Part shown: positions 34,086 through 40,581 of the stretch, piece by piece
Layout of the letters: each line of letters begins with the position of its first letter
Position numbering within the stretch: position 1 is the first letter of the stretch
DNA from: an uncultured Eggerthellaceae bacterium
GTDB taxonomy: Bacteria; Actinomycetota; Coriobacteriia; Coriobacteriales; Eggerthellaceae
DNA length: 64,000 nucleotides
Assembly: GCA_910580205.1 (NCBI GenBank)
Contig: CAJTVP010000001.1
Span: 1 to 64,000, forward strand
Direction: 5' to 3'
The notes under the pieces: model-generated
Databases searched by the model: none
What the model saw: the letters and a program-made list of their open reading frames with translations, nothing else
Told to the model about the DNA's origin: nothing
Program-made: the position numbers and the translations under genes

Positions 34086-34913
34086 ATGCCAACGAAGCGT
34101 TCGGTCCTCACCATAGCCGGCTCAGATTCCAGCGGCGGAGCGGGCATCCAAGCGGATATCAAGACCATCGAGGCGCACGGGCTGTTCGCCACGTCAGTCA
34201 TCACGGCGGTGACTGCGCAGAACACCGAAGGCGTGCGGTCGGTCCAGGATATCAGCATTGATGTGATCGCCGATCAGCTGGACGCCGTGTTCGAGGACAT
34301 CCCGCCCGCGGCGGTGAAGATCGGCATGGTCTCTTCAGCGGATATCGCGAACACGATCGCTGATGGGCTTGAGCGCCACCGCGCGCATCACGTGGTGGTG
34401 GACCCGGTGATGGTGGCCACCTCCGGCTCCGCGCTCATGAAGACGGAAGCGATCCGGGTGCTGGAAGAGCGCCTGTTCCCTCTGGCGCAGGTCATCACGC
34501 CCAACGTGCCGGAGGCGGAAGCGCTTGCGGGCTTGGCCATCACGGATGTTGAAGGCATGGTGGCCGCAGCCGAGGCCATAGCGCGGAAGATCCGCACGCA
34601 GGGCGCCGGTGGGGGCGTGCCCGCCATCCTCATCAAAGGAGGTCATGCTCTGGAGGATGAGCGGACGGCGAACGACCTGCTCTTCGCCGCTGATGGCACG
34701 GCCACATGGCTGCGGGGCGACCGGATCAAGAACCCGAACACCCACGGAACGGGCTGCACGCTGTCTTCCGCCATCGCCTGCGGGCTGGCTGAGGGCATGG
34801 ATGTGGAGCGGGCGTGCCGCAAGGCGAAAGCGTTCATCGAAGGGGCGTTGGCGTTCGGCTTGGATCTGGGCCATGGTGCCGGTCCCCTCAACCACTCGTG
34901 GGATCTCCTATAG
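34086..34913 (+). CDS. thiD: Hydroxymethylpyrimidine (phosphate) kinase
   Basis: 275 residues, PfkB/ribokinase-like fold. It phosphorylates HMP and HMP-P. Motifs: LTIAGSDSSGGAGIQADIKT, AVTAQNTEGV, VVDPVMVATSG, ITPNVPEAEALAG, LIKGGHAL and NTHGTGCTLSSAIA. Last gene of the salvage operon. With no thiC, thiG or thiS nearby, the local pathway is salvage of both moieties plus kinase ThiN. ATG 34086 follows AGAGGAGTTCTG. Confidence 0.95.
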   Translation: MPTKRSVLTIAGSDSSGGAGIQADIKTIEAHGLFATSVITAVTAQNTEGVRSVQDISIDVIADQLDAVFEDIPPAAVKIGMVSSADIANTIADGLERHRAHHVVVDPVMVATSGSALMKTEAIRVLEERLFPLAQVITPNVPEAEALAGLAITDVEGMVAAAEAIARKIRTQGAGGGVPAILIKGGHALEDERTANDLLFAADGTATWLRGDRIKNPNTHGTGCTLSSAIACGLAEGMDVERACRKAKAFIEGALAFGLDLGHGAGPLNHSWDLL

Positions 34914-34917
34914 AGCC

Positions 34918-34946
34918 TTGACGCGCGCCCGTTGATTCCGTAATAT
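34918..34946 (+). promoter_or_regulatory. Promoter of the tRNA-Gln/tRNA-Glu genes
   Basis: TTGACG (34918-34923) and TAATAT (34941-34946) are spaced by exactly 17 bases, 49 bases before the tRNA-Gln gene. Confidence 0.75.
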
Positions 34947-34994
34947 GCTGACTTGCGCTTTTTGCGCTGCGTTTGCGCACGCGAATGGGCACAC

Positions 34995-35068
34995 TGGGGT
35001 GTCGTCTAATGGCAGGACAGCGGTTTCTGGTGCCGTATGTGAGGGTTCGACTCCTTCCACCCCAGCCA
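34995..35068 (+). tRNA. tRNA-Gln (CTG)
   Basis: A complete 74-base cloverleaf: acceptor TGGGGTG pairs with CACCCCA, the anticodon loop TTCTGGT gives CTG, the T loop is GGTTCGACTCC, and discriminator G is followed by encoded CCA. Confidence 0.95.
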
Positions 35069-35138
35069 CTTTTCGCTCCGGCGAACGAAGCGGACGCTCT
35101 TTCGCAGGTGGTGTATACTTGGCGTCGCGCATGAATGT

Positions 35139-35215
35139 GGCTCCGTCGTCTAGCGGTTTAGGACGCCGCCCTCTCAAGGCGGAGGTCGCCGGTTCGAATC
35201 CGGTCGGAGCTACCA
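35139..35215 (+). tRNA. tRNA-Glu (CTC)
   Basis: A complete cloverleaf: acceptor GGCTCCG pairs with CGGAGCT (one G-U), anticodon stem CCGCC/GGCGG encloses CTCTCAA so the anticodon is CTC, T arm GCCGGTTCGAATCCGGT, discriminator A and encoded CCA. TATACT at 35114-35119 could be an extra -10 of its own. Confidence 0.95.
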
Positions 35216-35224
35216 GAAACTAGC

Positions 35225-35257
35225 AGGTCAGAAGCATAATCGCTTCTGACCTTTTTC
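35225..35257 (+). terminator. Rho-independent terminator after the tRNA pair
   Basis: A perfect 11-bp stem, AGGTCAGAAGC and GCTTCTGACCT with a six-base loop, runs into TTTTTC. Confidence 0.92.
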
Positions 35258-35357
35258 TTTTCGAAATCACCTGGATGAAAGAGCGATGCGACATGAATGC
35301 ATCGTTTCAAGTTTTACGATTCCAACTTCACCGGGATTGGTTCGCGAATGAAAACAG

Positions 35358-35402
35358 GAAACCGAAGCGGTAGGGGCACAATCGCCGCCGTGCTTCGGTT
35401 TC
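35358..35402. terminator. Inverted repeat downstream of the tRNA nuclease gene
   Basis: GAAACCGAAGC (35358-35368) and GCTTCGGTTTC (35392-35402) form an 11-bp perfect stem with a 23-base loop, 20 bases after the stop of the - strand nuclease gene. On the - strand it is followed by CTGTTTTC, so it may act as that gene's terminator. The rest of 35258-35421 holds nothing recognisable. Confidence 0.55.
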
Positions 35403-35421
35403 AATGAAACGATTATAGCAG

Positions 35422-35907
35422 CTACTTCAGCTTCATGACTATGCGCTTTTTGTCGACGAAGATCAATGATTTGATCTTGCGATGAAGGGAAAGCTGCTTT
35501 TCAAGTTCGTTGAGCACTTGAAAGTCACGCACGTTCTTCATTCTCTTGGAATCGAACACGATGCAACAAGACTGTTTCATCGCTTTCTTGATGTTCTTGC
35601 CGACAACGGAAAGATGGCCCCCTGTCGGAGACTTCATCTCGTAAAGAACCTTGTTGAGGTAAGCATCGGCTGACTGCTGATAGTCATCCTCGCTCTTTCT
35701 GACGAACTCGACGGTGTAGCCATGGGCAGCAAGAGCTTCTGCGGTTTGGAGCTCGTGTGGCCAGACATTGAGACCGGCTTCGATGATTATCTTCCCTTGA
35801 TGGATCAGCATGCGCTTGATTATACGGACCGATGCGTCGTTTTGCGATAGGTCTTTGATTTCGGACCAGATCGTGCATGCGGGCATCGATTCTGGGACGG
35901 TGGGCAC
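35422..35907 (-). CDS. CdiA C-terminal-type tRNA nuclease domain protein (orphan)
   Basis: About 161 residues matching, by eye, the CdiA_C tRNase family (PD-(D/E)xK-like nuclease): RMLIHQGKIIIEAGLNVWPH, HELQTAEALAAHGYTVEF, the acidic-lysine block YEMKSPTGG preceded by SADAYLN, and KQSCCIVFDSKRMKN. In contact-dependent inhibition and some integrative elements such domains are toxins that cut tRNA. Here it stands alone, with no delivery domain and no obvious immunity gene beside it. The GTG at 35907 has a poor ribosome-binding site; ATG 35886 or a later ATG is possible, and the N-terminus may be truncated. Codon use is less GC-biased than neighbours, suggesting transfer. Confidence 0.65.
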   Translation of the reverse strand: MPTVPESMPACTIWSEIKDLSQNDASVRIIKRMLIHQGKIIIEAGLNVWPHELQTAEALAAHGYTVEFVRKSEDDYQQSADAYLNKVLYEMKSPTGGHLSVVGKNIKKAMKQSCCIVFDSKRMKNVRDFQVLNELEKQLSLHRKIKSLIFVDKKRIVMKLK

Positions 35908-36019
35908 GTTGCGCCATATAAAGCTGGGTGGCGAGCTGCCTCATCACTGATATAGTTGATGGAAGTGAAAAAGCATTTGATGACGACGCGGTGTCCTAAA
36001 GCGCAAAGATCGGTCTTTC

Positions 36020-36052
36020 AAAGTGCAAAAGTTGCACTTTAGATTGCACTTT
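36020..36052 (+). promoter_or_regulatory. Palindromic operator-like repeats ahead of the small HTH gene
   Basis: AAAGTGCAA (36020-36028) and TTGCACTTT (36032-36040) form a perfect 9-bp palindrome with a 3-base centre, and a third TTGCACTTT follows at 36044-36052, 12 bp on. The last copy overlaps the TTG start of the HTH gene, which suggests autoregulation. Confidence 0.6.
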
Positions 36053-36278
36053 GGAAGAGCTCGCCGTATTGCGTCGATTGATGGAGAATCCAAAGATGAC
36101 GCAGAAAGAACTGGCGAAAAGCCTGAATGTCTCTGAGCGAACGGTGAAGACGCGCACCGTTGATCTTCAAAAAAAGAAGCTGCTCGAGCGGCAGAATGGC
36201 AAGCGGAATGGAAAATGGGTCGTCACAGAAGAGGCGCTGAGGCGGTTGGGACAGCAAGGCGAAAGATGGAGCGGTTGA
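36051..36278 (+). CDS. Small winged-helix HTH protein
   Basis: 75 residues that are almost only a winged HTH: LRRLMENPKMTQKELAKSLN VSERTVKTR (helix-turn-helix) and LLERQNGKRNGKWVVTEE (wing). Similar HTH units form the C-terminus of AlbA_2-type ATP-binding regulators, so this may be a free-standing regulator or the surviving end of a longer gene. The start is TTG 36051, which has no good ribosome-binding site. It is followed, with a one-base overlap, by a membrane protein gene. Codon use is less GC-biased than the surroundings. Confidence 0.6.
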   Translation: MEELAVLRRLMENPKMTQKELAKSLNVSERTVKTRTVDLQKKKLLERQNGKRNGKWVVTEEALRRLGQQGERWSG

Positions 36279-36556
36279 TGGTTCAGTCAAGAAAGGCCAT
36301 GACAGCTGGTTTCTTCGGTGCGGCTGCGCTCCTGTATGTCTACGGCGTCTTGGTGACGGCGCATATCCCTGCGGATGTGGCGGCCGTCGCGCTGCCCCTT
36401 GATTTCATGGTCGGGATCCCGGCTTGCTTCTATCTCCTTGTGGTGAGGCCTCGCGCATTGACGCCGCTTGCCGTGATACCCGTCATCTGGTTGGGTTTCG
36501 GGCTGAGCTTGGATGATCCACAAGGGTTCCTGCGCGCGCTCAGCCCAGAGGTTTGA
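36278..36556 (+). CDS. Small integral membrane protein
   Basis: 92 residues with three hydrophobic segments (TAGFFGAAALLYVYGVLVTA; ALPLDFMVGIPACFYLLVV; LTPLAVIPVIWLGFGLSL). ATG 36278 shares its first base with the stop of the HTH gene and follows GGAG, so the two are probably cotranscribed. I do not recognise the family; related-looking proteins are longer, so this may be a truncated copy. Confidence 0.5.
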   Translation: MVQSRKAMTAGFFGAAALLYVYGVLVTAHIPADVAAVALPLDFMVGIPACFYLLVVRPRALTPLAVIPVIWLGFGLSLDDPQGFLRALSPEV

Positions 36557-36605
36557 CGTGGAAGGGCATGGATCTTGCTGCCAGCCGTCCCCTTCGCCTG
36601 ATACC

Positions 36606-37190
36606 ATGATGCCCATGAAGGATGATATCCAGCAAACCGATGACCTCACCTGCGTGCCCGTTGGACTGGGTGGCGTGCATTACCGGCGCGTGCGCGACCT
36701 GCTGCTGCGCGCCTTTCCGCCTGAGGAGCGCGCGCCCATGCCCCTCCTCGCGCTGAACGCTTTCAGGCGTCCGGTGCGGCTGCTCGCATTCTATGACGGA
36801 GAGGTGTTCGCGGGCTTTTTGAACGCATGCTTCACTGAGCGCATGGTGTATGCACTGTTCCTCGCCGTGAATGATGAGGTGCGATCGCGGGGTTATGGCT
36901 CTCGCATTTTGACGTGGCTGAAGGAGCAGGCGGGGCCGCGCCCGATCGCTCTTGAGGTGGAGCCGCTTGAGGACGCAGCGCCGAATCGCGAACAGCGGGA
37001 GAGCCGCATGCGGTTCTATGAGCGCAACGGCTTCTGCGACACAGGCTACCTCAGCATCGACGGGAAGTGCACCTACACCGTGCTCTCAACGGCGCCGGAA
37101 GAAGAGTTCACCGTTGATGATCTGCGCGATGCCTATCGCACCATGTTCTCTCCTCTGTTCGCCCCGCGCATCGAACCGGCAACGATCTGA
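36606..37190 (+). CDS. GNAT family N-acetyltransferase
   Basis: About 194 residues. The acetyl-CoA pocket motif is visible as VNDEVRSRGYGSRILTWL, followed by ALEVEPLED and SRMRFYERNGFCDTGY, the usual final strand-helix-strand of GNAT enzymes. The substrate is unknown. Three in-frame ATGs (36606, 36609, 36615) compete, none with a strong ribosome-binding site. It converges on the CPBP gene with a 9-base gap. Confidence 0.85.
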   Translation: MMPMKDDIQQTDDLTCVPVGLGGVHYRRVRDLLLRAFPPEERAPMPLLALNAFRRPVRLLAFYDGEVFAGFLNACFTERMVYALFLAVNDEVRSRGYGSRILTWLKEQAGPRPIALEVEPLEDAAPNREQRESRMRFYERNGFCDTGYLSIDGKCTYTVLSTAPEEEFTVDDLRDAYRTMFSPLFAPRIEPATI

Positions 37191-37199
37191 GCATTTGAG

Positions 37200-38162
37200 T
37201 CATGGGCCAGCGGGGATGTTCCCTGGCTCATCCTTCATCCGGGACATCGCAACGAGCAGGATGACCGCGACGATGATGAACCCGATGCCGCCGAGGATGC
37301 CGGTCGGCGCAGGGCCGATGAAGGGATCAGCTGTGAGCGCGAACATGGTGGGCGCAGCAGCGCACCCGTTGAGGGCGCCGTGGGCGAACACGGCCGGAAG
37401 GCAGCTTTTCGCGCGCAGCGTCAGCCAGCTGAAGAAGGCGGAAAGCACCACGCAGAAGCCGCACATCGCCAAGATGCCCGTGACGGGCCAGCCGGGATAG
37501 CCCAACCCGTAGTTGTGCCCGAGCGCGGTGATGGGCGCATGCCAGAGCCCCCAGATGATGCCGCTCGCCACCACGGCATAGGTGGCGGAGTGGCGCTCCA
37601 TCAGCTTCGGCAGCAGATAGCCGCGCCAGCCCCATTCCTCGCCGAAGCACGGCACGCAGTTCAACAGCGGCGCGACGAGCACCAAGGCGAGCTGGGCGTA
37701 GCCCATGACCCGAAGCTGCGCGGCGTCAAAGGCGTCGGCTTGGCCGGTTGCCGCCAGCTGCTCCTGCACCAAGCTCACGAACCCGGGCATCGCCGGGTCG
37801 AAGTCGCCGGGATTCGCCAGGAAGAACGCCGCAGCGCCTGCGGCCACCAGCACGATGGGGCCGAACCAGCCTGCCACGTAGTACTTCCACGTGCGCCGGA
37901 ACTGCATCGGCTTGATCCACGCATGGCCAAATCCCTCGCCGGTGGCGAGGCGCGTGAGCACCACCCCGATGGCGGGGAAGAGCATGCCCGCCCCCACCAG
38001 GAGCGTGATGACGGGGCTGCCCAAGGGGTTCTCGCCAGCTTCCAGCAAGGGCAGCGCGGCAGGGTATACGGTCGCGAACCAGAAGGCCCAGGTGAGGGCG
38101 AACGTGATGGCGCAGTAGGTGGCAACGCGATGCTGCGCAAGGAACGCGTGGAAGCGGCTCAT
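37200..38162 (-). CDS. CPBP-family intramembrane metalloprotease
   Basis: 320 residues, about eight membrane helices. The CPBP (Abi/Rce1-like) motifs are FGEEWGWRGYLLP (EExxxR), IWGLWHAP and FAHGALNG, which hold the glutamates and histidines of the intramembrane active site. Members process prenylated proteins or bacteriocin-related peptides; the substrate here is unknown. It overlaps the upstream MerR gene by 4 bases, so the regulator and protease are one operon. Confidence 0.88.
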   Translation of the reverse strand: MSRFHAFLAQHRVATYCAITFALTWAFWFATVYPAALPLLEAGENPLGSPVITLLVGAGMLFPAIGVVLTRLATGEGFGHAWIKPMQFRRTWKYYVAGWFGPIVLVAAGAAAFFLANPGDFDPAMPGFVSLVQEQLAATGQADAFDAAQLRVMGYAQLALVLVAPLLNCVPCFGEEWGWRGYLLPKLMERHSATYAVVASGIIWGLWHAPITALGHNYGLGYPGWPVTGILAMCGFCVVLSAFFSWLTLRAKSCLPAVFAHGALNGCAAAPTMFALTADPFIGPAPTGILGGIGFIIVAVILLVAMSRMKDEPGNIPAGP

Positions 38163-39034
38163 CGGGCATCACCGCCTACAGACACGGGCGTTTCGCAAGT
38201 AACATCACGGCGATGGCACGTTCCGGGAAGGCATTCGCCCGGCGCCACCGTAAGGGGCTCTGCGTGGTAGCGCTCTACGCACCAGTCTTTCGTGCTGCAG
38301 CAGGGGCACGTAAGTTTGCGTGTCGTCGGGGTGTGGCCGGAGAAGATGAACGCGTCTATCTTCGGCCGGAACTCCGCCTTGCATACAGGGCAGAGGTACG
38401 TGGCGTGAGCATCGTAGCGCATGACCATCCACAGGCCGGCAGCCGCGACGAACAGCAGGGCCAACGGGAACGGCCACCATACTCCGGAAACGATGCCGTA
38501 TATGAGCGTGCCGATCCACGCGGCATCCATGAAGATGCCCACGACGACCATCACCACCCAGAAACGGTTGCGTGCTCTGTTGTCTTCCATTCTGGTGTCC
38601 ATGGCCGTGGTCGATGTGGCGGTCAGATGCCCGAAGGTCCGCAGGTCCGCTTGCAGAAGCTCGATGCTCTGGAGTTGGGCCGCGCGTTCGACCAGCTCTC
38701 GCCGCAGCTCTTCGTGGCGCTCTTCCAGCAGCGTTTCCAAGATGACCTCGCGGTTCGGGCTTTCCAGAACGCCTTTGATCTGGGCCAGCTTCAAGCCCAA
38801 AGCTTTCAACAAAAGGATGAAGCGCAGGCGCTCGGCGTCTGCTTCCGTATAGAGTCTCCGGCCGCCTTCGGAGTAACCCGAAGGCGCAAGCAACCCCTTC
38901 TGGTCGTAGTACTGCACGGTGCGCACCGTGGCGCCGCAGGCTTCGGCCAGCTCACCGGTGGTATGAATGGCAACAGCGCCTTCATTCGCGCTTTGCCTGC
39001 TGCGGGTTCCGCATTCAATGTTGTCAACGGTCAT
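38159..39034 (-). CDS. MerR-family regulator with membrane helices and a C-terminal zinc ribbon
   Basis: 291 residues. A MerR HTH at about 20-90 (IHTTGELAEACGATVRTVQY YDQKGLL), a dimerisation coiled coil (ILETLLEERHEELRRELVER), then two membrane segments (RFWVVMVVVGIFMDAAWIG; WWPFPLALLFVAAAGLWMV), then CPVCKAEF...CPCCSTKDWC, which looks like a zinc ribbon. Membrane-bound MerR proteins are uncommon. ATG 39034 follows AAGGAGGTGAGATCC. It is cotranscribed with the CPBP protease, which could be its regulator or target in a signalling pair. Confidence 0.85.
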   Translation of the reverse strand: MTVDNIECGTRSRQSANEGAVAIHTTGELAEACGATVRTVQYYDQKGLLAPSGYSEGGRRLYTEADAERLRFILLLKALGLKLAQIKGVLESPNREVILETLLEERHEELRRELVERAAQLQSIELLQADLRTFGHLTATSTTAMDTRMEDNRARNRFWVVMVVVGIFMDAAWIGTLIYGIVSGVWWPFPLALLFVAAAGLWMVMRYDAHATYLCPVCKAEFRPKIDAFIFSGHTPTTRKLTCPCCSTKDWCVERYHAEPLTVAPGECLPGTCHRRDVTCETPVSVGGDAR

Positions 39035-39056
39035 GGATCTCACCTCCTTGGAGCCG

Positions 39057-39087
39057 TTTCTACAACATGACGCCGCGTCACGAGCAA
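39057..39087 (-). promoter_or_regulatory. MerR-type promoter/operator of the MerR-CPBP operon
   Basis: On the - strand TTGCTC (39087-39082) and TAGAAA (39062-39057) are 19 bases apart, the lengthened spacer typical of MerR-controlled promoters. The spacer contains the dyad TGACGCGGCGTCA. A second palindrome, ACGACG-TAG-CGTCGT, lies at 39120-39134. Confidence 0.7.
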
Positions 39088-39138
39088 GCGCTTTTTACAA
39101 TCATTCTGAAATGCTCATCACGACGTAGCGTCGTAGTC

Positions 39139-39471
39139 TTACAATCCCAGCTCCTTTTCGCCCCACTGCTTCATGGCTAGCAGGATGGGCACGAAGCTTT
39201 CCCCTTGGGCGGTCAACGTGTATTCGACGCGCGGGGGCACCTCGCCGAAATCGGTGCGCCTAAGGAAGCCGTCGTCCACCAGCTCCTTGAGCTGCTTCGA
39301 GAGCGTCGACTCGGAGATGTTCCCGATGCAGCGCCGAAGCTGCCCGAAGTGGCGCACGTCCTTGAGCGCGACGTAGAAGAGTATCTCGATCTTCCATTTG
39401 CCGCCGATCATGCGCTGGATGGTGGACACCGACTTGCAGCGCTCCACCTCCACGCCTTGCCTTCGCGCCAA
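39139..39471 (-). CDS. HxlR-family transcriptional regulator
   Basis: 110 residues, a complete single-domain winged HTH of the HxlR type: RMIGGKWKIEILFYVALKDV, HFGQLRRCIGNISESTLSKQ, LVDDGFLRRTDFGEVPPRVE, YTLTAQGESFVPIL. Cys12 lies at the usual redox-sensing position near the N-terminus, so it may sense electrophiles or oxidants like YodB/HypR. It starts at TTG 39471 with GAGGA upstream and is divergent from the radical SAM gene. Confidence 0.9.
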   Translation of the reverse strand: MARRQGVEVERCKSVSTIQRMIGGKWKIEILFYVALKDVRHFGQLRRCIGNISESTLSKQLKELVDDGFLRRTDFGEVPPRVEYTLTAQGESFVPILLAMKQWGEKELGL

Positions 39472-39484
39472 TGCTTCCTCCTAT

Positions 39485-39510
39485 AAGTACTCCATGAAAA
39501 GACAGTACTT
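39485..39510. promoter_or_regulatory. Predicted HxlR operator
   Basis: AAGTACT (39485-39491) and AGTACTT (39504-39510) form a perfect 7-bp inverted repeat 12 bases apart, 14 bases before the regulator start and in the space shared with the divergent radical SAM gene. Such AGTAC-type dyads fit HxlR-family sites. Confidence 0.55.
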
Positions 39511-39593
39511 CAAAGATAGCACCGATGCGGCGATGATCGCTTCGGAACGTTCACCAGCCCAAGGAAGAAAGCGCGAGAGGCAAGGAGGTCATC

Positions 39594-40526
39594 ATGCATT
39601 ACACGGGAACCATCTGGCGGCCACCTTATGAGGCGGCATCGCTCATCATCGAGGCCACAGCAGGATGCACGCACCACCAGTGCAAGTTCTGCACGCTCTA
39701 CGAGGATCTGCCATTCAAGTTCCGTCCGTCGCCTTTACAGGACATCGAAGCGGACCTGCTGGAGGCGCAGACCTGGTACCACGACCCGCTTCGCAAGGCT
39801 GAAGAGCATCTGTTCGGGCTGGACGAGGTGGGCGCGGATCGCATATTCCTGGCGGGCGCGAACCCGTTCGGATTGCGCGCACATCATCTGCTGGAGATAG
39901 CCGATCTCGTCCACCGCTATTTCCCGCAAGCGCGAAGCATCGGATGCTTCGCGCGGGTGACCGATGTTTCTTCGAAGACCGACGAGGAGCTGATCGCCCT
40001 TGCGAAGGCGGGTTTCGACGGCCTGACGATCGGCATTGAGACGGGAGACGATGTGGCGCTGGCCTTCATGAACAAAGGCTACAAGGCGAAGGACATCGTC
40101 GAGCAATGCCGACGGCTTGATGCTGCAGGCATCGGCTACGCGTTCTTCTACCTCGCGGGCATCAGCGGCAAAGGGCGCGGGATCGAAGGCGCGCGGGCCA
40201 CCGCCGAAGCGTGCAATCAGGTGCATCCCTGGCTCATCGGCGCGAACATGCTCACCATCTACGAGAGCTCAGAGCTTTACGGTGAGATAGTGAAAGGCTG
40301 GTGGATGGAGGAGACGGAGGTCGAGAAGTACGAGGAGATCCGGGGGCTCGTGAGCTTGCTTGAGATCTCGACCGAGTTCGCCATGCTCGGAGCGTCGAAC
40401 CCGGTGATGCTGCGAGGCGCGTTGCCGGAACAACGCGAGCAGATCATGGCGGTCCTGGATTCCATCATCACGGGCATAGGCGAGGAGCGCCTGCGCAGCT
40501 ACCGGACCAGCCTGAAACATCTTTAG
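39594..40526 (+). CDS. Radical SAM protein (CX4CX2C type)
   Basis: 310 residues. The cluster motif is GCTHHQCKFCTLY, with four residues between the first two cysteines, as in a group of radical SAM proteins related to Elp3/HemN-like families. The rest follows a TIM-barrel pattern: RIFLAGANPFGL, IGCFARVTDV, FDGLTIGIETGDDVAL and AFFYLAGISGKGRG. No second cluster domain was seen. The reaction is unknown. It is divergent from the HxlR gene and probably controlled by it. Confidence 0.85.
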   Translation: MHYTGTIWRPPYEAASLIIEATAGCTHHQCKFCTLYEDLPFKFRPSPLQDIEADLLEAQTWYHDPLRKAEEHLFGLDEVGADRIFLAGANPFGLRAHHLLEIADLVHRYFPQARSIGCFARVTDVSSKTDEELIALAKAGFDGLTIGIETGDDVALAFMNKGYKAKDIVEQCRRLDAAGIGYAFFYLAGISGKGRGIEGARATAEACNQVHPWLIGANMLTIYESSELYGEIVKGWWMEETEVEKYEEIRGLVSLLEISTEFAMLGASNPVMLRGALPEQREQIMAVLDSIITGIGEERLRSYRTSLKHL

Positions 40527-40581
40527 GGCTAGCGAGCGTCCTTGCTGTATTCCTTGACATCGTCTGTGAAAAACGGCGTTG

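Noticed and set aside
35684..35947. An 87-codon - strand frame overlapping the start of the tRNA nuclease gene
   Set aside because: Its first 30 residues look protein-like but the rest is Arg/Ser-rich out-of-frame nuclease sequence; kept only as a hint of a frameshift in the nuclease N-terminus.
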